From the NCBI GenBank assembly GCA_902373545.1, contig CABKMZ010000002.1, positions 4,874 to 68,873 on the forward strand: a DNA stretch of 64,000 nucleotides, read 5' to 3'. Under the pieces are notes generated by a model, which did not search any database, was not told the DNA's origin, and saw nothing but the letters and a program-made list of their open reading frames with translations. The translations under genes were made by a program, and so were the position numbers. This stretch comes from an uncultured Actinomyces sp. GTDB lineage: Bacteria > Actinomycetota > Actinomycetes > Actinomycetales > Actinomycetaceae. Within the stretch, counting starts at the first letter, position 1. Each line of letters starts with the position of its first letter. Of this stretch, positions 17,790 to 26,560 are shown one piece after another.

Positions 17790-19574
17790 CTAGCTCGCAG
17801 GGAGTGGGAAGCGAGCCATCACCTTCGACGCCAACTCATGGGTTCTGCGTTCGATGTCATCGCTAACCCAAGACGCACGGGTCACTAGTTCGGCGTTTAG
17901 CGAGAGCCCATTTCGGTACCCGATGTAGCGACCCTTCGAGTCCTGACGATCCCGCTTCTCTAAGAACGACTTATTCCCGAGATTGCTGTTGTAGGCAGTG
18001 ATCGTGAGATTGCCGAGTCTGTGCTTGTACTCTTCCTGCACCTTGTGAGCGACGTCCGCCCCACCGAGCATCTCAGTCCAAGCGGCCGGCAGATTCTCTC
18101 CCTGGGGAAGAATGTGTTCGATAGTCCACACAAAGCGGTTCTTCTCTTGACGCCACAGGTCGACTCTCGTCTCCTTGGTCATCGCATCCTCGGCCAGAGT
18201 GGCGAGAATGAACCGGGTGATGTCGGTGTTCTCTTCGTAGATGCGCCCCATGAGGCGCGAACGGAACTCCTCGTCGGAGGCTGACGCTTCACGCAGCCTC
18301 TCGGCAACGATGGCCACAACCGCTTCACCCCGAGCATTCTTGAGAGCTTCGATGAGCGTCATGAAGATCTTGGCCAAGGCGTAGGTCTGCGGATAGCCCG
18401 TGAGGTTTCGGCGGACGAAGAAGCTCGTAAGCAGGTCGGTAACGACTTCGACATGAGCATCTTCCAAGCCGATCTCAGCTTGCTTTTCCATCAACCACAT
18501 CAGCAGGACATATGACGGGGCACCTTGGGCCCTCATGAGCCTCTGGAAGGCCCGGTCCAGCGTCGTTGGCTGATCGATCTCCGAAACACAGTTGATGCGT
18601 CCATACGTCTTGCTCGCTGCGACGAGTGCCGCAACGACCTCTGATAGCTCCGACTGCAGAAGCTTCTCGTAGATACGGATCAGATTGGACTTGGTCGCAA
18701 CGGTTGCGTTCGCAATCTCCGGCAACTCAGCCTTGAAGGCGTTGTAGTAGTGACGCAGAAAGCGCTCTTGGGTGGAGTAGCTATCTCCGAGGTTCGACAG
18801 CATCTCGTTCCAGTGTCTGAACGCCTGATCAACATTCATGATCTGTTTCTTCTCGGACTCTGCGAGAAGGTGATTCTTGATCAGGTCCACCGGGGACAGA
18901 GGCATGCCTCGGTTGTTGAGTGACTCAAAGAGGACGAAGGCGTCCGCGTGGCTTGCAACCTCAATCTTCACCATGACGGCCTTCAGGGCCGCCTCGTGAA
19001 CCCTGAGCGCAGCTTCCGTCTGAGTCACGCCTTCCGTCTCGGCCAGATTGAGAATGGCAGTGCGAAAGTACTGGTAGCACTTGGCAATACGCCGACTGGG
19101 GAAGTAGGGCTTCCACTCGCCTTCGATTGGCAGCCCGGCATCTTGGAGCACCTTCCGATAGTCGAAGAGGTTGAGACCCTGCTTCTGCGGAGTAACTCTC
19201 GGCAGCCCGTCAGACTTCCGAACAAGGAGGCGTCCAAGGTTGGTGAGGTCCGTGCGAGTGTCGTCGTCCAAATCCTCCCGGCGCTCCTGCAGGAGGGCAT
19301 ACACCGCCGCCAAGAGAATCGTCAATGTTGTGAGCCGTTGCTGGCCGTCCACCACCTGAAGGATGTTGCCCTCAAGCGTGTCCGTCGTCTGATCCAGCGT
19401 GATGATCGTGCCTAGGAAGTGCGCACCATCGGCGTCGACCAAGTCCTCAAAGAGATCTTCCCAATGCGACTTACGCCACGAATACTCACGCTGGTAGGGC
19501 GGAATCCGGTAGGAGACGTTTCCCTCGTGACTGAAGAGGGTGTGGACCGGATACTGGTTGGCCGACTTGATCAT
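17790..19574 (-). CDS. Single-chain GmrSD-type endonuclease (DUF262-DUF1524)
   Basis: The 594-residue protein begins with a DUF262 domain: IPPYQREYSWRKSHWEDLFEDL, then VVDGQQRLTTLTILLAAVYAL, where DGQQR (about residue 76) is the nucleotide-binding/hydrolysis motif. It ends with a DUF1524 HNH nuclease: WTIEHILPQGENLP near residue 483 and HRLGNLTITAYNSNLGNKSF. GmrSD enzymes are type IV restriction systems that cut DNA with glucosylated hydroxymethylcytosine; other DUF262/DUF1524 proteins act in Brex-like or unknown defences. Both parts are fused here. It lies 11 bp downstream of ychF on the same strand and just upstream of mod-res. Confidence 0.88.
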   Translation of the reverse strand: MIKSANQYPVHTLFSHEGNVSYRIPPYQREYSWRKSHWEDLFEDLVDADGAHFLGTIITLDQTTDTLEGNILQVVDGQQRLTTLTILLAAVYALLQERREDLDDDTRTDLTNLGRLLVRKSDGLPRVTPQKQGLNLFDYRKVLQDAGLPIEGEWKPYFPSRRIAKCYQYFRTAILNLAETEGVTQTEAALRVHEAALKAVMVKIEVASHADAFVLFESLNNRGMPLSPVDLIKNHLLAESEKKQIMNVDQAFRHWNEMLSNLGDSYSTQERFLRHYYNAFKAELPEIANATVATKSNLIRIYEKLLQSELSEVVAALVAASKTYGRINCVSEIDQPTTLDRAFQRLMRAQGAPSYVLLMWLMEKQAEIGLEDAHVEVVTDLLTSFFVRRNLTGYPQTYALAKIFMTLIEALKNARGEAVVAIVAERLREASASDEEFRSRLMGRIYEENTDITRFILATLAEDAMTKETRVDLWRQEKNRFVWTIEHILPQGENLPAAWTEMLGGADVAHKVQEEYKHRLGNLTITAYNSNLGNKSFLEKRDRQDSKGRYIGYRNGLSLNAELVTRASWVSDDIERRTHELASKVMARFPLPAS

Positions 19575-19585
19575 TCCTCATCTCC

Positions 19586-20686
19586 CTACTTCTTGCCACC
19601 AGACGTTAGTCCAGAACGGAACTCCACGACGTCACCGTCGTGCATCACGTAGTCCTTGCCTTCCATGCGGACCTTGCCGGCGGCCTTCGCGGCGGCCATG
19701 GAGCCGGCCTCGACCAGGTCGTCGTAGGAGACGACTTCGGCCTTGATGAAGCCCTTCTCGAAGTCCGTGTGGATGACGCCGGCGGCCTTGGGGGCGGTGT
19801 CGCCCTTGTGGATCGTCCAGGCGCGCGCTTCCTTCTCACCGGCGGTGAGGTAGGTCTGCAGGCCGAGGGTGTCGAAGCCGACGCGGGCCAGCTTGTCCAG
19901 GCCGGACTCGTCCTGGCCGGATTCGGCGAGCATCTCGCGGGCGTCCTCGTCGTCGAGCTCGACCAGCTCGGCCTCGAACTGGGCGTCCAGGAAGATGGCC
20001 TCGGCGGGCGCGACGAGGGCGCGCAGCTCGTCCTTCATCTCCTCGTTGTCCATCTCGGCGGCGTCCATGTTGAACACGAAGATGAAGGGCTTGGAGGTCA
20101 TGAGCTGGAAGGAACGCAGCGCGTCCTGGTCCAGCTTGGCGCCCTCGGGGCCGGACAGCAGCTCGCCGCGTTCCAGCAGCTCGAGGGCCGCCCGCGCGGT
20201 CTCAAGGACGATCGGCTCGGTCTTCTTGCCGCGCACCTCCTTCTCGAGGCGCGGGATCTGCTTCTCGACGGTCTGCATGTCGGCGAGAATCAGCTCAGTC
20301 TTGATGGTCTCAATGTCCGAGGCCGGGTCCACCTTGCCGTCGACGTGCACGACGTCGGGGTCCGAGAAGGCGCGCGTGACCTGGCAGATCGCGTCGGCCT
20401 CACGGATGTTGGCGAGGAACTGGTTGCCCAGGCCTTCACCTTCGGACGCGCCGCGCACGATGCCGGCGATGTCCACGAAGGACACGGTGGCGGGCAGGAT
20501 GCGCTGGGAGCCGAAGATCTCCGCGAGCTTGTTCAGGCGCGGGTCGGGCAGGGGGACGACGCCGACGTTGGGCTCGATGGTCGCGAAGGGGTAGTTCGCG
20601 GCGAGCACGGTCGCGCGGGTCAGGGCGTTGAACAGGGTGGACTTGCCGACGTTGGGCAGTCCGGCGATACCGATAGTAAGAGACAC
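19586..20686 (-). CDS. ychF: Redox-regulated ATPase YchF (Ola1 family)
   Basis: The 366-residue protein opens with MSLTIGIAGLPNVGKST, has FVDIAGIVRGASEGEGLGNQFLANIREADAI (G2-G3 region) and FIFVFNMDAAEMDNEE in place of NKxD, the change that makes YchF prefer ATP over GTP. The C-terminal TGS domain ends EGKDYVMHDGDVVEFRS. YchF binds ribosomes and affects stress responses. It is a conserved housekeeping gene and marks the border of the defence island. The short downstream spacing to the GmrSD gene means that gene could be read through from ychF. Confidence 0.95.
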   Translation of the reverse strand: MSLTIGIAGLPNVGKSTLFNALTRATVLAANYPFATIEPNVGVVPLPDPRLNKLAEIFGSQRILPATVSFVDIAGIVRGASEGEGLGNQFLANIREADAICQVTRAFSDPDVVHVDGKVDPASDIETIKTELILADMQTVEKQIPRLEKEVRGKKTEPIVLETARAALELLERGELLSGPEGAKLDQDALRSFQLMTSKPFIFVFNMDAAEMDNEEMKDELRALVAPAEAIFLDAQFEAELVELDDEDAREMLAESGQDESGLDKLARVGFDTLGLQTYLTAGEKEARAWTIHKGDTAPKAAGVIHTDFEKGFIKAEVVSYDDLVEAGSMAAAKAAGKVRMEGKDYVMHDGDVVEFRSGLTSGGKK

Positions 20687-20762
20687 GCCCCCATCCTATC
20701 CGAGCAGCCCCGGCGACGCGGGCCCCACGCGCCACGTCACGCCGACGCGCGGGGCGCTCGGC

Positions 20763-22073
20763 TCACTGCGCGAATTCGACGGGCGCCAGCTGTAAGAAGT
20801 CACCGAAGGTGATCGTCACATCATCAGACTTCCTGACCCTCACGCCGCGCTCACCGAGCGCATAGAGCCTCGAATAGACAGCATCGCCCTCAGTCTCGCC
20901 AAAGCGCGCGGCACCGAACATCTGCGTCATCGTCTGACATAGTTGCCAGGCGGCAGCCGCCCCCGCGCGCGGCTCAACGCGCGTGCGAGCGGGAGTCGGC
21001 GAAATGGTGAGCACCCACTCTCCCCGCGATGCCTTCTCCTGCGCGATCCAGCCGTCGCCGACCAAGGAGACATCGCGGCCGTCAAACTGCCCCGCAACGC
21101 CCCCATTGGCGACAAGAACGTCACGCACGGGCACGCCCCTCGCCCACTGGTCCACGATGCCGCACACCTGACCGAAGGCCAGGCCGGTGCGCATAGGAAC
21201 GGTCTCCACCTCATCACGGGAACCCGCGGACGGCTCCGGGGACGCGACCTGGGCGGCGAGGTCCCGCAGCTGCGCGAACGTGAGGGCGGGCCGACGATTC
21301 TCCTGAGAATCGGGCGCGTACCCCTGCTCGTTCTCCTCCTCGAACCAGTCGAACTCCTCGATCTCCTCGGGGCTCTCCGAACCGTTCGGGCTCAGGGGCG
21401 TGACTGCAAGACCACCGGAAGCCAGCATGGGCACGTCGCGCAGGCGCGCGCCGCCCGCCAGCCCGGCGAGCACCCTCCCGAAGCCGAGGGGGAAGCCCGG
21501 GGGAAGAAGAACCGTCTCCCCGGTCGCGTCGCTGGCCAGCTCCACGCCGTCGGCGCTCACCGACGCGGTGAGAACACCGAGGCCGGAGACGCGCAGATCC
21601 CACTGGTAGCGGATCTGCGGGCGCCACTGCGGCGGCATCATGCCCAGCCCGTCGACCAGGTCGGACATGGAACGGTCGAACTCCGCGTCGAACTGGTCCC
21701 AGCACGAGCACATGGTGCACGGCTTCGACCTGATGTCGATTTCCTGAATCTCGGGCCCGAGCGCAATCATCCACCGGTAGGGCTTGTACTCGGGTTCCTC
21801 CGACTCCAGGTTGTAGTATTCATCGTTTTCGATGAGCCTGGTATCGCCAAACGACGAGTGGATGGTCGTCCCTCGGACCGACAGAAGCAGGGAACGATCA
21901 GGGGTGCGCCACCGAATGTGTGTCTCCTCCTGCTCAGACCCGCCAATGATGATCGGTTTGACCGGCTCCATCATCTGCGCCGCCTCCAAGATGAACTGGT
22001 GGCAATCCTCGCGCGTCATGTCGCGCCCTACCAGGGCGGCGACGGCGTCGCTCACTCGTTCGATGGGATCCAT
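20763..22073 (-). CDS. Unknown protein, tandem paralogue A
   Basis: I do not recognise this 436-residue family. The start at 22073 (MDPIERVSDAVAALVGRD) is set by GGAGG seven nt upstream. The N-terminal third is a mixed domain with IIIGGSEQEETHIRWRTPDRSLLLSVRG. A cysteine knuckle KPCTMCSCWDQFD (about residues 110-122) is followed by WRPQIRYQWDLRVSGLGVLTASVSADGV. The middle has LPPGFPLGFGRVLAGLAGGARLRDVPML, then an acidic linker and a second half that seems to repeat the fold (RTGLAFGQVCGIVDQWARGVPVRDVLVANGG, GEWVLTISPT). No signal peptide or membrane helix is visible. It is a diverged tandem copy of the next gene upstream and sits behind ispH. Confidence 0.75.
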   Translation of the reverse strand: MDPIERVSDAVAALVGRDMTREDCHQFILEAAQMMEPVKPIIIGGSEQEETHIRWRTPDRSLLLSVRGTTIHSSFGDTRLIENDEYYNLESEEPEYKPYRWMIALGPEIQEIDIRSKPCTMCSCWDQFDAEFDRSMSDLVDGLGMMPPQWRPQIRYQWDLRVSGLGVLTASVSADGVELASDATGETVLLPPGFPLGFGRVLAGLAGGARLRDVPMLASGGLAVTPLSPNGSESPEEIEEFDWFEEENEQGYAPDSQENRRPALTFAQLRDLAAQVASPEPSAGSRDEVETVPMRTGLAFGQVCGIVDQWARGVPVRDVLVANGGVAGQFDGRDVSLVGDGWIAQEKASRGEWVLTISPTPARTRVEPRAGAAAAWQLCQTMTQMFGAARFGETEGDAVYSRLYALGERGVRVRKSDDVTITFGDFLQLAPVEFAQ

Positions 22074-22200
22074 GCGCAAACCTCCACGTTCGCTTGACAA
22101 TCAGCGGAGCCCCGCCCCTCACAGCAAGCTTACCGCAGTGTCAGACGCACGCACGCGGCGGTCTCAGCTGGTGTGGTCGGGCCCTGCCACACGGGGCGCG
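22020..22200 (-). repeat. 181-bp direct repeat, copy A (leader and first codons)
   Basis: This stretch matches 23548-23728 with only two clear differences over 181 bp (about 99 percent). It covers the first 18 codons of paralogue A, its ribosome site and untranslated leader, and the last codons of an ispH copy. The two copies are 1528 bp apart. Confidence 0.93.
22164..22193 (-). pseudogene. Duplicated 3' end of ispH
   Basis: The minus strand reads RVAGPDHTS followed by TGA, identical to the C-terminus of IspH at 23692. It sits in the gap between the two paralogues and marks a tandem duplication whose left breakpoint fell inside ispH. Confidence 0.85.
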
Positions 22201-22269
22201 CGGGGAGTCGGTCGCGCGGGGGAGGCAGGGAGAGGGACGAGTGGGAAAGGGAGGAGCGGGAGTGGCGGG

Positions 22270-23601
22270 CTACGCCGACGCGCGGGGGTAGAAGGCCTTC
22301 ATTTCCTCGAAGTTCCCGAGCCGAAGTCGCAGCCCGAGGAGGGTGTCGACGGCCAGCGCCCGCTCCCCTGCTGCGAAGAATCGGGTGTAGACGAAATGGC
22401 TGGTCGTCTGGCCCGCGAAGGGCGCTCCAACCATGGCCTTCAGCGCGCCGCTCAGCTCCCAGGCTGCACCCGCGAGCGCCTGGTCGTCAGTCCACGTCTC
22501 CCCTTCGGCGGACGAGACGATGATGGCCCATTCGCCGTTGTGTTCGGGCTGGTAGGCCACCCAATCGGTGCCGACGATCGCCTGCTCGTTGAGGTAGGTG
22601 CCGGGCGTCCCGCCGAGCTCGCGCGTCAGGAGATCAGAGACGGGCGCGCCGCCGAGCCACTGCTGGGCGATCCATTGCAGGTGTTGGGTAGTCAGGCCGG
22701 CGCGCATGGGGCTGGCGTTGTCTCGCGTGGTACGAGGCCTGGGTTTCTCATCAGAATCAGCCTCGGCCAGTGCAACCGCCGTACGCAGGTCGTCGAAGGT
22801 GAGGGCGGGGCGTTTGTTGTGCTCGTTGTCGGGGGCGAACTCGTCCCAGTTGTGCTGCTCCATCCACGCGATCTGTTCCAGAAGATCAGGGGTTTCGCGC
22901 CCCGTCAGGCTCGTGGGGCCGGCGGTGAATCCGCGGGATTCCAGGAAGCGGACGTCGCGCAGGGGTGCTCCTCCTGCCAGGCCCGCGAGGATGCGGCCGA
23001 TTCCCATTGGGAATCCCGGGGGCAGGGTGACACAGTCGCCGGTTGCGTCGGAGGAGATCTGGACCCCGTCGACGGTGGCGCGCACCGTGATGACGCCCAG
23101 GGAGGTCACGCTCATGTCCCACTGGTAGATGATCTGGGGGCGCCAGGCGGGCGGGAGCTTCGCCAGATCGTGGGGCAAGGCCTGGAAGACGGGATCGAAG
23201 ACCTCGTCGAAGAGGTCCCAGTTGTAGCACAGGCATGCGCACTGCTTGGTCCAGATGTCCCCGGGCTCTGCGGGGCCTGTGAGGATCGTCCAGTGGAAGG
23301 GCGCGTCTTGCACGAGGCCCCACTTGAAGTCGCGGAATTCCTCGTCGTCGGCGTGCTCGGCGTTGACGAAGCTCACCGACACGAGGGGTGTCTCGGGTTC
23401 GTGTCCCCCGCTGATCACCAGGGTGCGCTCGCCGAGGCGCCAGCGCACCTCGCTGCCGCATGTGCCTCCGCCGACGATGACGGGACGAGCGGGTGCCACC
23501 AGCTTCGCGGCATCCAGGAGGAACTGGTGCGCGTCCTCGAGCGTCAGGTCGCGCCCTACCAGGGCGGCGACGGCGTCGCTCACTCGTTCGATGGGATCCA
23601 T
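22270..23601 (-). CDS. Unknown protein, tandem paralogue B
   Basis: This 443-residue protein is a paralogue of the 436-residue protein encoded just downstream. The first 18 residues are identical and the rest is clearly diverged. Shared landmarks are the cysteine knuckle (here KQCACLCYNWDLFDEVFD), PPAWRPQIIYQWDMSVTSLGVITVRATVDGV, LPPGFPMGIGRILAGLAGGAPLRDVRFL, and a second half with MRAGLTTQHLQWIAQQWLGGAPVSDLL and GEWAIIVSSAEGE. The start at 23601 has GGAGG seven nt upstream. No export signal is seen. The gene follows ispH by about 90 bp. The family, fold and function are unknown; the duplicated half-fold suggests an internal repeat. Confidence 0.75.
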   Translation of the reverse strand: MDPIERVSDAVAALVGRDLTLEDAHQFLLDAAKLVAPARPVIVGGGTCGSEVRWRLGERTLVISGGHEPETPLVSVSFVNAEHADDEEFRDFKWGLVQDAPFHWTILTGPAEPGDIWTKQCACLCYNWDLFDEVFDPVFQALPHDLAKLPPAWRPQIIYQWDMSVTSLGVITVRATVDGVQISSDATGDCVTLPPGFPMGIGRILAGLAGGAPLRDVRFLESRGFTAGPTSLTGRETPDLLEQIAWMEQHNWDEFAPDNEHNKRPALTFDDLRTAVALAEADSDEKPRPRTTRDNASPMRAGLTTQHLQWIAQQWLGGAPVSDLLTRELGGTPGTYLNEQAIVGTDWVAYQPEHNGEWAIIVSSAEGETWTDDQALAGAAWELSGALKAMVGAPFAGQTTSHFVYTRFFAAGERALAVDTLLGLRLRLGNFEEMKAFYPRASA

Positions 23602-23728
23602 GCGCAAACCTCCACGTTCGCTTGACAATCAGCGGAGCCCCGCCCCTCACAGCAAGCTTACCGCAGTGTCAGACGCGCGCACGCGGCGGTCTCAGCTGGT
23701 GTGGTCGGGCCCTGCCACGCGGGGCGCG
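23548..23728 (-). repeat. 181-bp direct repeat, copy B (ispH end, leader and first codons)
   Basis: This is the partner of 22020-22200. This copy includes the genuine 3' end of ispH, the intergenic leader, and the first codons of paralogue B. Confidence 0.93.
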
Positions 23729-24759
23729 TGGGGGCGCGCAGGCGCCATGCCGGCCTTCTTGAGGTCGGCGCGCAGGTCGCGCGGCAGCGCGAAGGTCGTC
23801 GATTCGGTTTCGGTGCGGGCCACCTCGACGGTGGGGAATCCGCGCTCCTGCAGCCATTCGATGACGTCGCGCACGAGGATTTCGGGAACGGACGCACCGG
23901 AGGTGAGCCCGACGGTGCGGGCGCCTTCGAACCAGGACTCCTCGAGTTCCTCCGCCTTGTCGACGCGGTACGCGGACCCCGCCCCGGCCTCGAGCGCGAC
24001 CTCGACGAGGCGCACGGAGTTCGAGGAGTTGGCCGAGCCGACGACGACCATGACGTCCACCTGGGGCGCGATGAATTTCACGGCGCCCTGGCGGTTCTGG
24101 GTGGCATAGCAGATGTCGTCCGACGGCGGGTCGATGAGCTGGGGGAAGCGCTGGCGCAGACGGTCCACGGTCTCGCGGGTCTCGTCGACGGAGAGCGTGG
24201 TCTGGGAGATCCACACGACGCGCGAGGGGTCGCGCACGACGACGTTATCGACCTCGTCGGGGGTGCCCACGACCTGGATATGGTCGGGGGCCTCGCCGAA
24301 GGTGCCCTCGACCTCCTCGTGGCCCTGATGGCCTACCAGGATGATGTCGTAGTCTTCCTTCGCGAAGCGCACGGCCTCGCGGTGCACCTTGGTCACGAGC
24401 GGGCAGGTCGCGTCGATCGTGGCGAGGTGGCGGGTGGCGGCGGCCTCGTGGACGGCCGGGGAGACGCCGTGCGCGGAGAAGACGACGCGGGCGCCCTCGG
24501 GCACCTCGTCGGTCTCCTGGACGAAGATCGCGCCGCGCTTGGTCAGCGACTCGACGACGAACTTGTTGTGGACGATCTCCTTGCGCACGTAGACGGGCGC
24601 GCCGTACAGCTCGAGGGCCTTTTCGACGACGTCGACGGCGCGGTCCACGCCGGCGCAGTATCCGCGGGGGGCGGCCAGGAGGATACGGCCGTTACCTTCG
24701 CCGTGGGCCTCGGGCAGGGGGGTCTCGGCGCTGGCGCGCAGGTCGACGTTTTCATTCAT
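23692..24759 (-). CDS. ispH: 4-hydroxy-3-methylbut-2-enyl diphosphate reductase IspH
   Basis: The 355-residue protein carries the three cysteines that hold the iron-sulfur cluster: C35 in [19 protein letters not shown], one in [12 protein letters not shown] (about residue 119) and one in [11 protein letters not shown] (about residue 217). It also has [14 protein letters not shown] and the catalytic E of [14 protein letters not shown]. IspH makes IPP and DMAPP in the last step of the MEP pathway. The start fits the family, with a short extra N-terminal segment. A Z-prenyl transferase at 27.6-28.3 kb uses its products. The 3' end was copied into the gap between the following paralogues. Confidence 0.95.
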   Translation of the reverse strand: MNENVDLRASAETPLPEAHGEGNGRILLAAPRGYCAGVDRAVDVVEKALELYGAPVYVRKEIVHNKFVVESLTKRGAIFVQETDEVPEGARVVFSAHGVSPAVHEAAATRHLATIDATCPLVTKVHREAVRFAKEDYDIILVGHQGHEEVEGTFGEAPDHIQVVGTPDEVDNVVVRDPSRVVWISQTTLSVDETRETVDRLRQRFPQLIDPPSDDICYATQNRQGAVKFIAPQVDVMVVVGSANSSNSVRLVEVALEAGAGSAYRVDKAEELEESWFEGARTVGLTSGASVPEILVRDVIEWLQERGFPTVEVARTETESTTFALPRDLRADLKKAGMAPARPHAPRVAGPDHTS

Positions 24760-24918
24760 GCGTCAACCCTATCGCCCGGGGCGCTGACCGTGCGCGTGGG
24801 CGCGGAAATCCCACATTGGCGCCTCTATTGACGAGGCCGGGGCGCGCCCGCGTTGTCGTCTGCCCACACGCGTTGGGGCGGCGGCGCAGATGGGGGCGGC
24901 GTGTGGCATCCTGTGTGA

Positions 24919-26229
24919 GTGACCTCGCCTTACTCTCCCTCCTCGCCCGCAGCCGGGCCCGCATCCGGCACTGCTCCTGCGCAGCCGCCCGCCGCGAAGG
25001 CCGCCGACACGACGCGGGATAACCCGTGGCCGCTGCGCAGGCTGACGGAGAACATCAAGGTGTATGTGGACCGCATGAGCCCCCTGTGGGTGGAGGGCCA
25101 GGTCGTCGAGTACAAGGTGCGCCCGGGCGCGAGAATGCACTTTTTGACGCTGCGCGACCTGGACACGGACACGTCGATGACGGTGACCGCGTGGGCGGGC
25201 GTCATGGATTCCACGCCTCTGACGGAGGGCGCGCGCGTGGTGACGCGCGTCAAGCCCGTGTTTTGGGAGCGTTCGGGTCGCCTGAACCTTCAGGCCGCCG
25301 AGATTCACCTCCAGGGTGTGGGCGACCTGCTCGCCCAGATTGAGGCGCTGCGCGCCCGCCTAGCCGCCGAGGGCCTGTTCTCCGATGCGCGCAAGAAGCC
25401 GCTGCCGTTCCTGCCGCGCACGATCGGGCTGATCTGCGGACGCAATGCGAAGGCGAAGGACGACGTGGTCGTCAACGCATCGGACCGGTGGCCCACCGCG
25501 CGCTTCGAGATCCGCGAGGTCGCCGTGCAGGGAGACCACTGCGTGCCCGAGGTGGGCCGCGCGCTCCTTGAGCTGGACGCCATGGACGAGGTCGACGTCA
25601 TCGTCATCGCGCGCGGCGGCGGCGCGGTTGAGGACCTGCTTCCTTTCTCCGAGGAGCGCCTCGTGCGCGCCGTCGCGGACGCACGCACCCCCGTCGTCTC
25701 TGCGATCGGCCACGAGGGCGATTCTCCCCTGCTGGACCTGGCGGCCGACTACCGGGCCTCGACGCCGACGGACGCGGCCCGCCGCATCGTCCCAGACCGC
25801 GCCCGCGAGCGCGACGGCGTCACGCAAGCCGTCTCCCGCATGCGTGGAGCGTTGGCCGGTCGCCTCATGGCGGAGCGCTCTCACCTGTCGCTCCTGACGT
25901 CGCGGCCGGTGCTCCAGGGGCCGGGGGCCATCATCGACGGGCACCGCAGCGCCCTCGACCAGCACGTGACCGCGCTGCGCACGGCGGTCGAGCGCCGCCT
26001 GGCGTCGGAGCGCCAGAGCCTGACCCGTGCACGCGCCACGCTCACCGCCCTGTCCCCGCAGGCGACGCTGGACCGCGGCTACGCGCTGCTCAAGACGCCA
26101 TCGGGTCAGCTCATCACGTCCTCGGCGCAGGTCAAGAAGGGCGACCTCATTGAGGGAATCCTCGCCTCTGGCCGCATGGTCGCCCAGGTGGTGGGCGCCA
26201 CCAATCCGACCCCGCCCGCCGATTCGTAA
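24919..26229 (+). CDS. xseA: Exodeoxyribonuclease VII large subunit
   Basis: The 436-residue protein starts at GTG 24919. After a Pro/Ala-rich head it has the OB-fold DNA-binding domain (VYVDRMSPLWVEGQVVEYK, HFLTLRDLDTDTSMTVTAW), then the catalytic region with LPFLPRTIGLICGRNAKAKDDVVVNASDRWP, VDVIVIARGGGAVEDLLPFSEE and PVVSAIGHEGDSPLLDLAADYRASTPTDAAR. The C-terminal part is coiled-coil and ends DRGYALLKTPSGQLITSSAQVKKGD. It degrades single-stranded DNA together with XseB and is encoded just upstream of xseB. Confidence 0.95.
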   Translation: MTSPYSPSSPAAGPASGTAPAQPPAAKAADTTRDNPWPLRRLTENIKVYVDRMSPLWVEGQVVEYKVRPGARMHFLTLRDLDTDTSMTVTAWAGVMDSTPLTEGARVVTRVKPVFWERSGRLNLQAAEIHLQGVGDLLAQIEALRARLAAEGLFSDARKKPLPFLPRTIGLICGRNAKAKDDVVVNASDRWPTARFEIREVAVQGDHCVPEVGRALLELDAMDEVDVIVIARGGGAVEDLLPFSEERLVRAVADARTPVVSAIGHEGDSPLLDLAADYRASTPTDAARRIVPDRARERDGVTQAVSRMRGALAGRLMAERSHLSLLTSRPVLQGPGAIIDGHRSALDQHVTALRTAVERRLASERQSLTRARATLTALSPQATLDRGYALLKTPSGQLITSSAQVKKGDLIEGILASGRMVAQVVGATNPTPPADS

Positions 26230-26286
26230 CCCGGGACCTGCGCCCCAGCCTCGTCCCACCAATCACCCAAGGTAAGGAAGAACACA

Positions 26287-26517
26287 ATGACCGCGAATGA
26301 TCAGCTGCCCGATCCTCAGTCCCTCGGATACGAGGCAGCGCGCGACGAATTGGTGCGCATCGTCCAGACCCTCGAGGGCGGGCAGGCACCGCTCGAGGAC
26401 ACGCTGTCACTCTGGGAGCGCGGCGAGGCACTGGCGGCGCGCTGTTCCCAGATCCTGGACGGTGCGCAGGCGCGTCTTTCTGGACTCGCGACGCCCCCGA
26501 CCCCCGAAGCGCGCTAG
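26287..26517 (+). CDS. xseB: Exodeoxyribonuclease VII small subunit
   Basis: The 76-residue protein contains GYEAARDELVRIVQTLEGGQAPLEDTLSLWERGEALAARCSQILDGAQARL, the full XseB helical hairpin signature. AAGGAAG precedes the ATG at 26287. It is encoded 57 bp after xseA on the same strand and several copies bind each XseA subunit. Confidence 0.95.
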   Translation: MTANDQLPDPQSLGYEAARDELVRIVQTLEGGQAPLEDTLSLWERGEALAARCSQILDGAQARLSGLATPPTPEAR

Positions 26518-26560
26518 TCTACATTCTGTAGATCCGCTCACACGCAGGCGAGGAGACACC

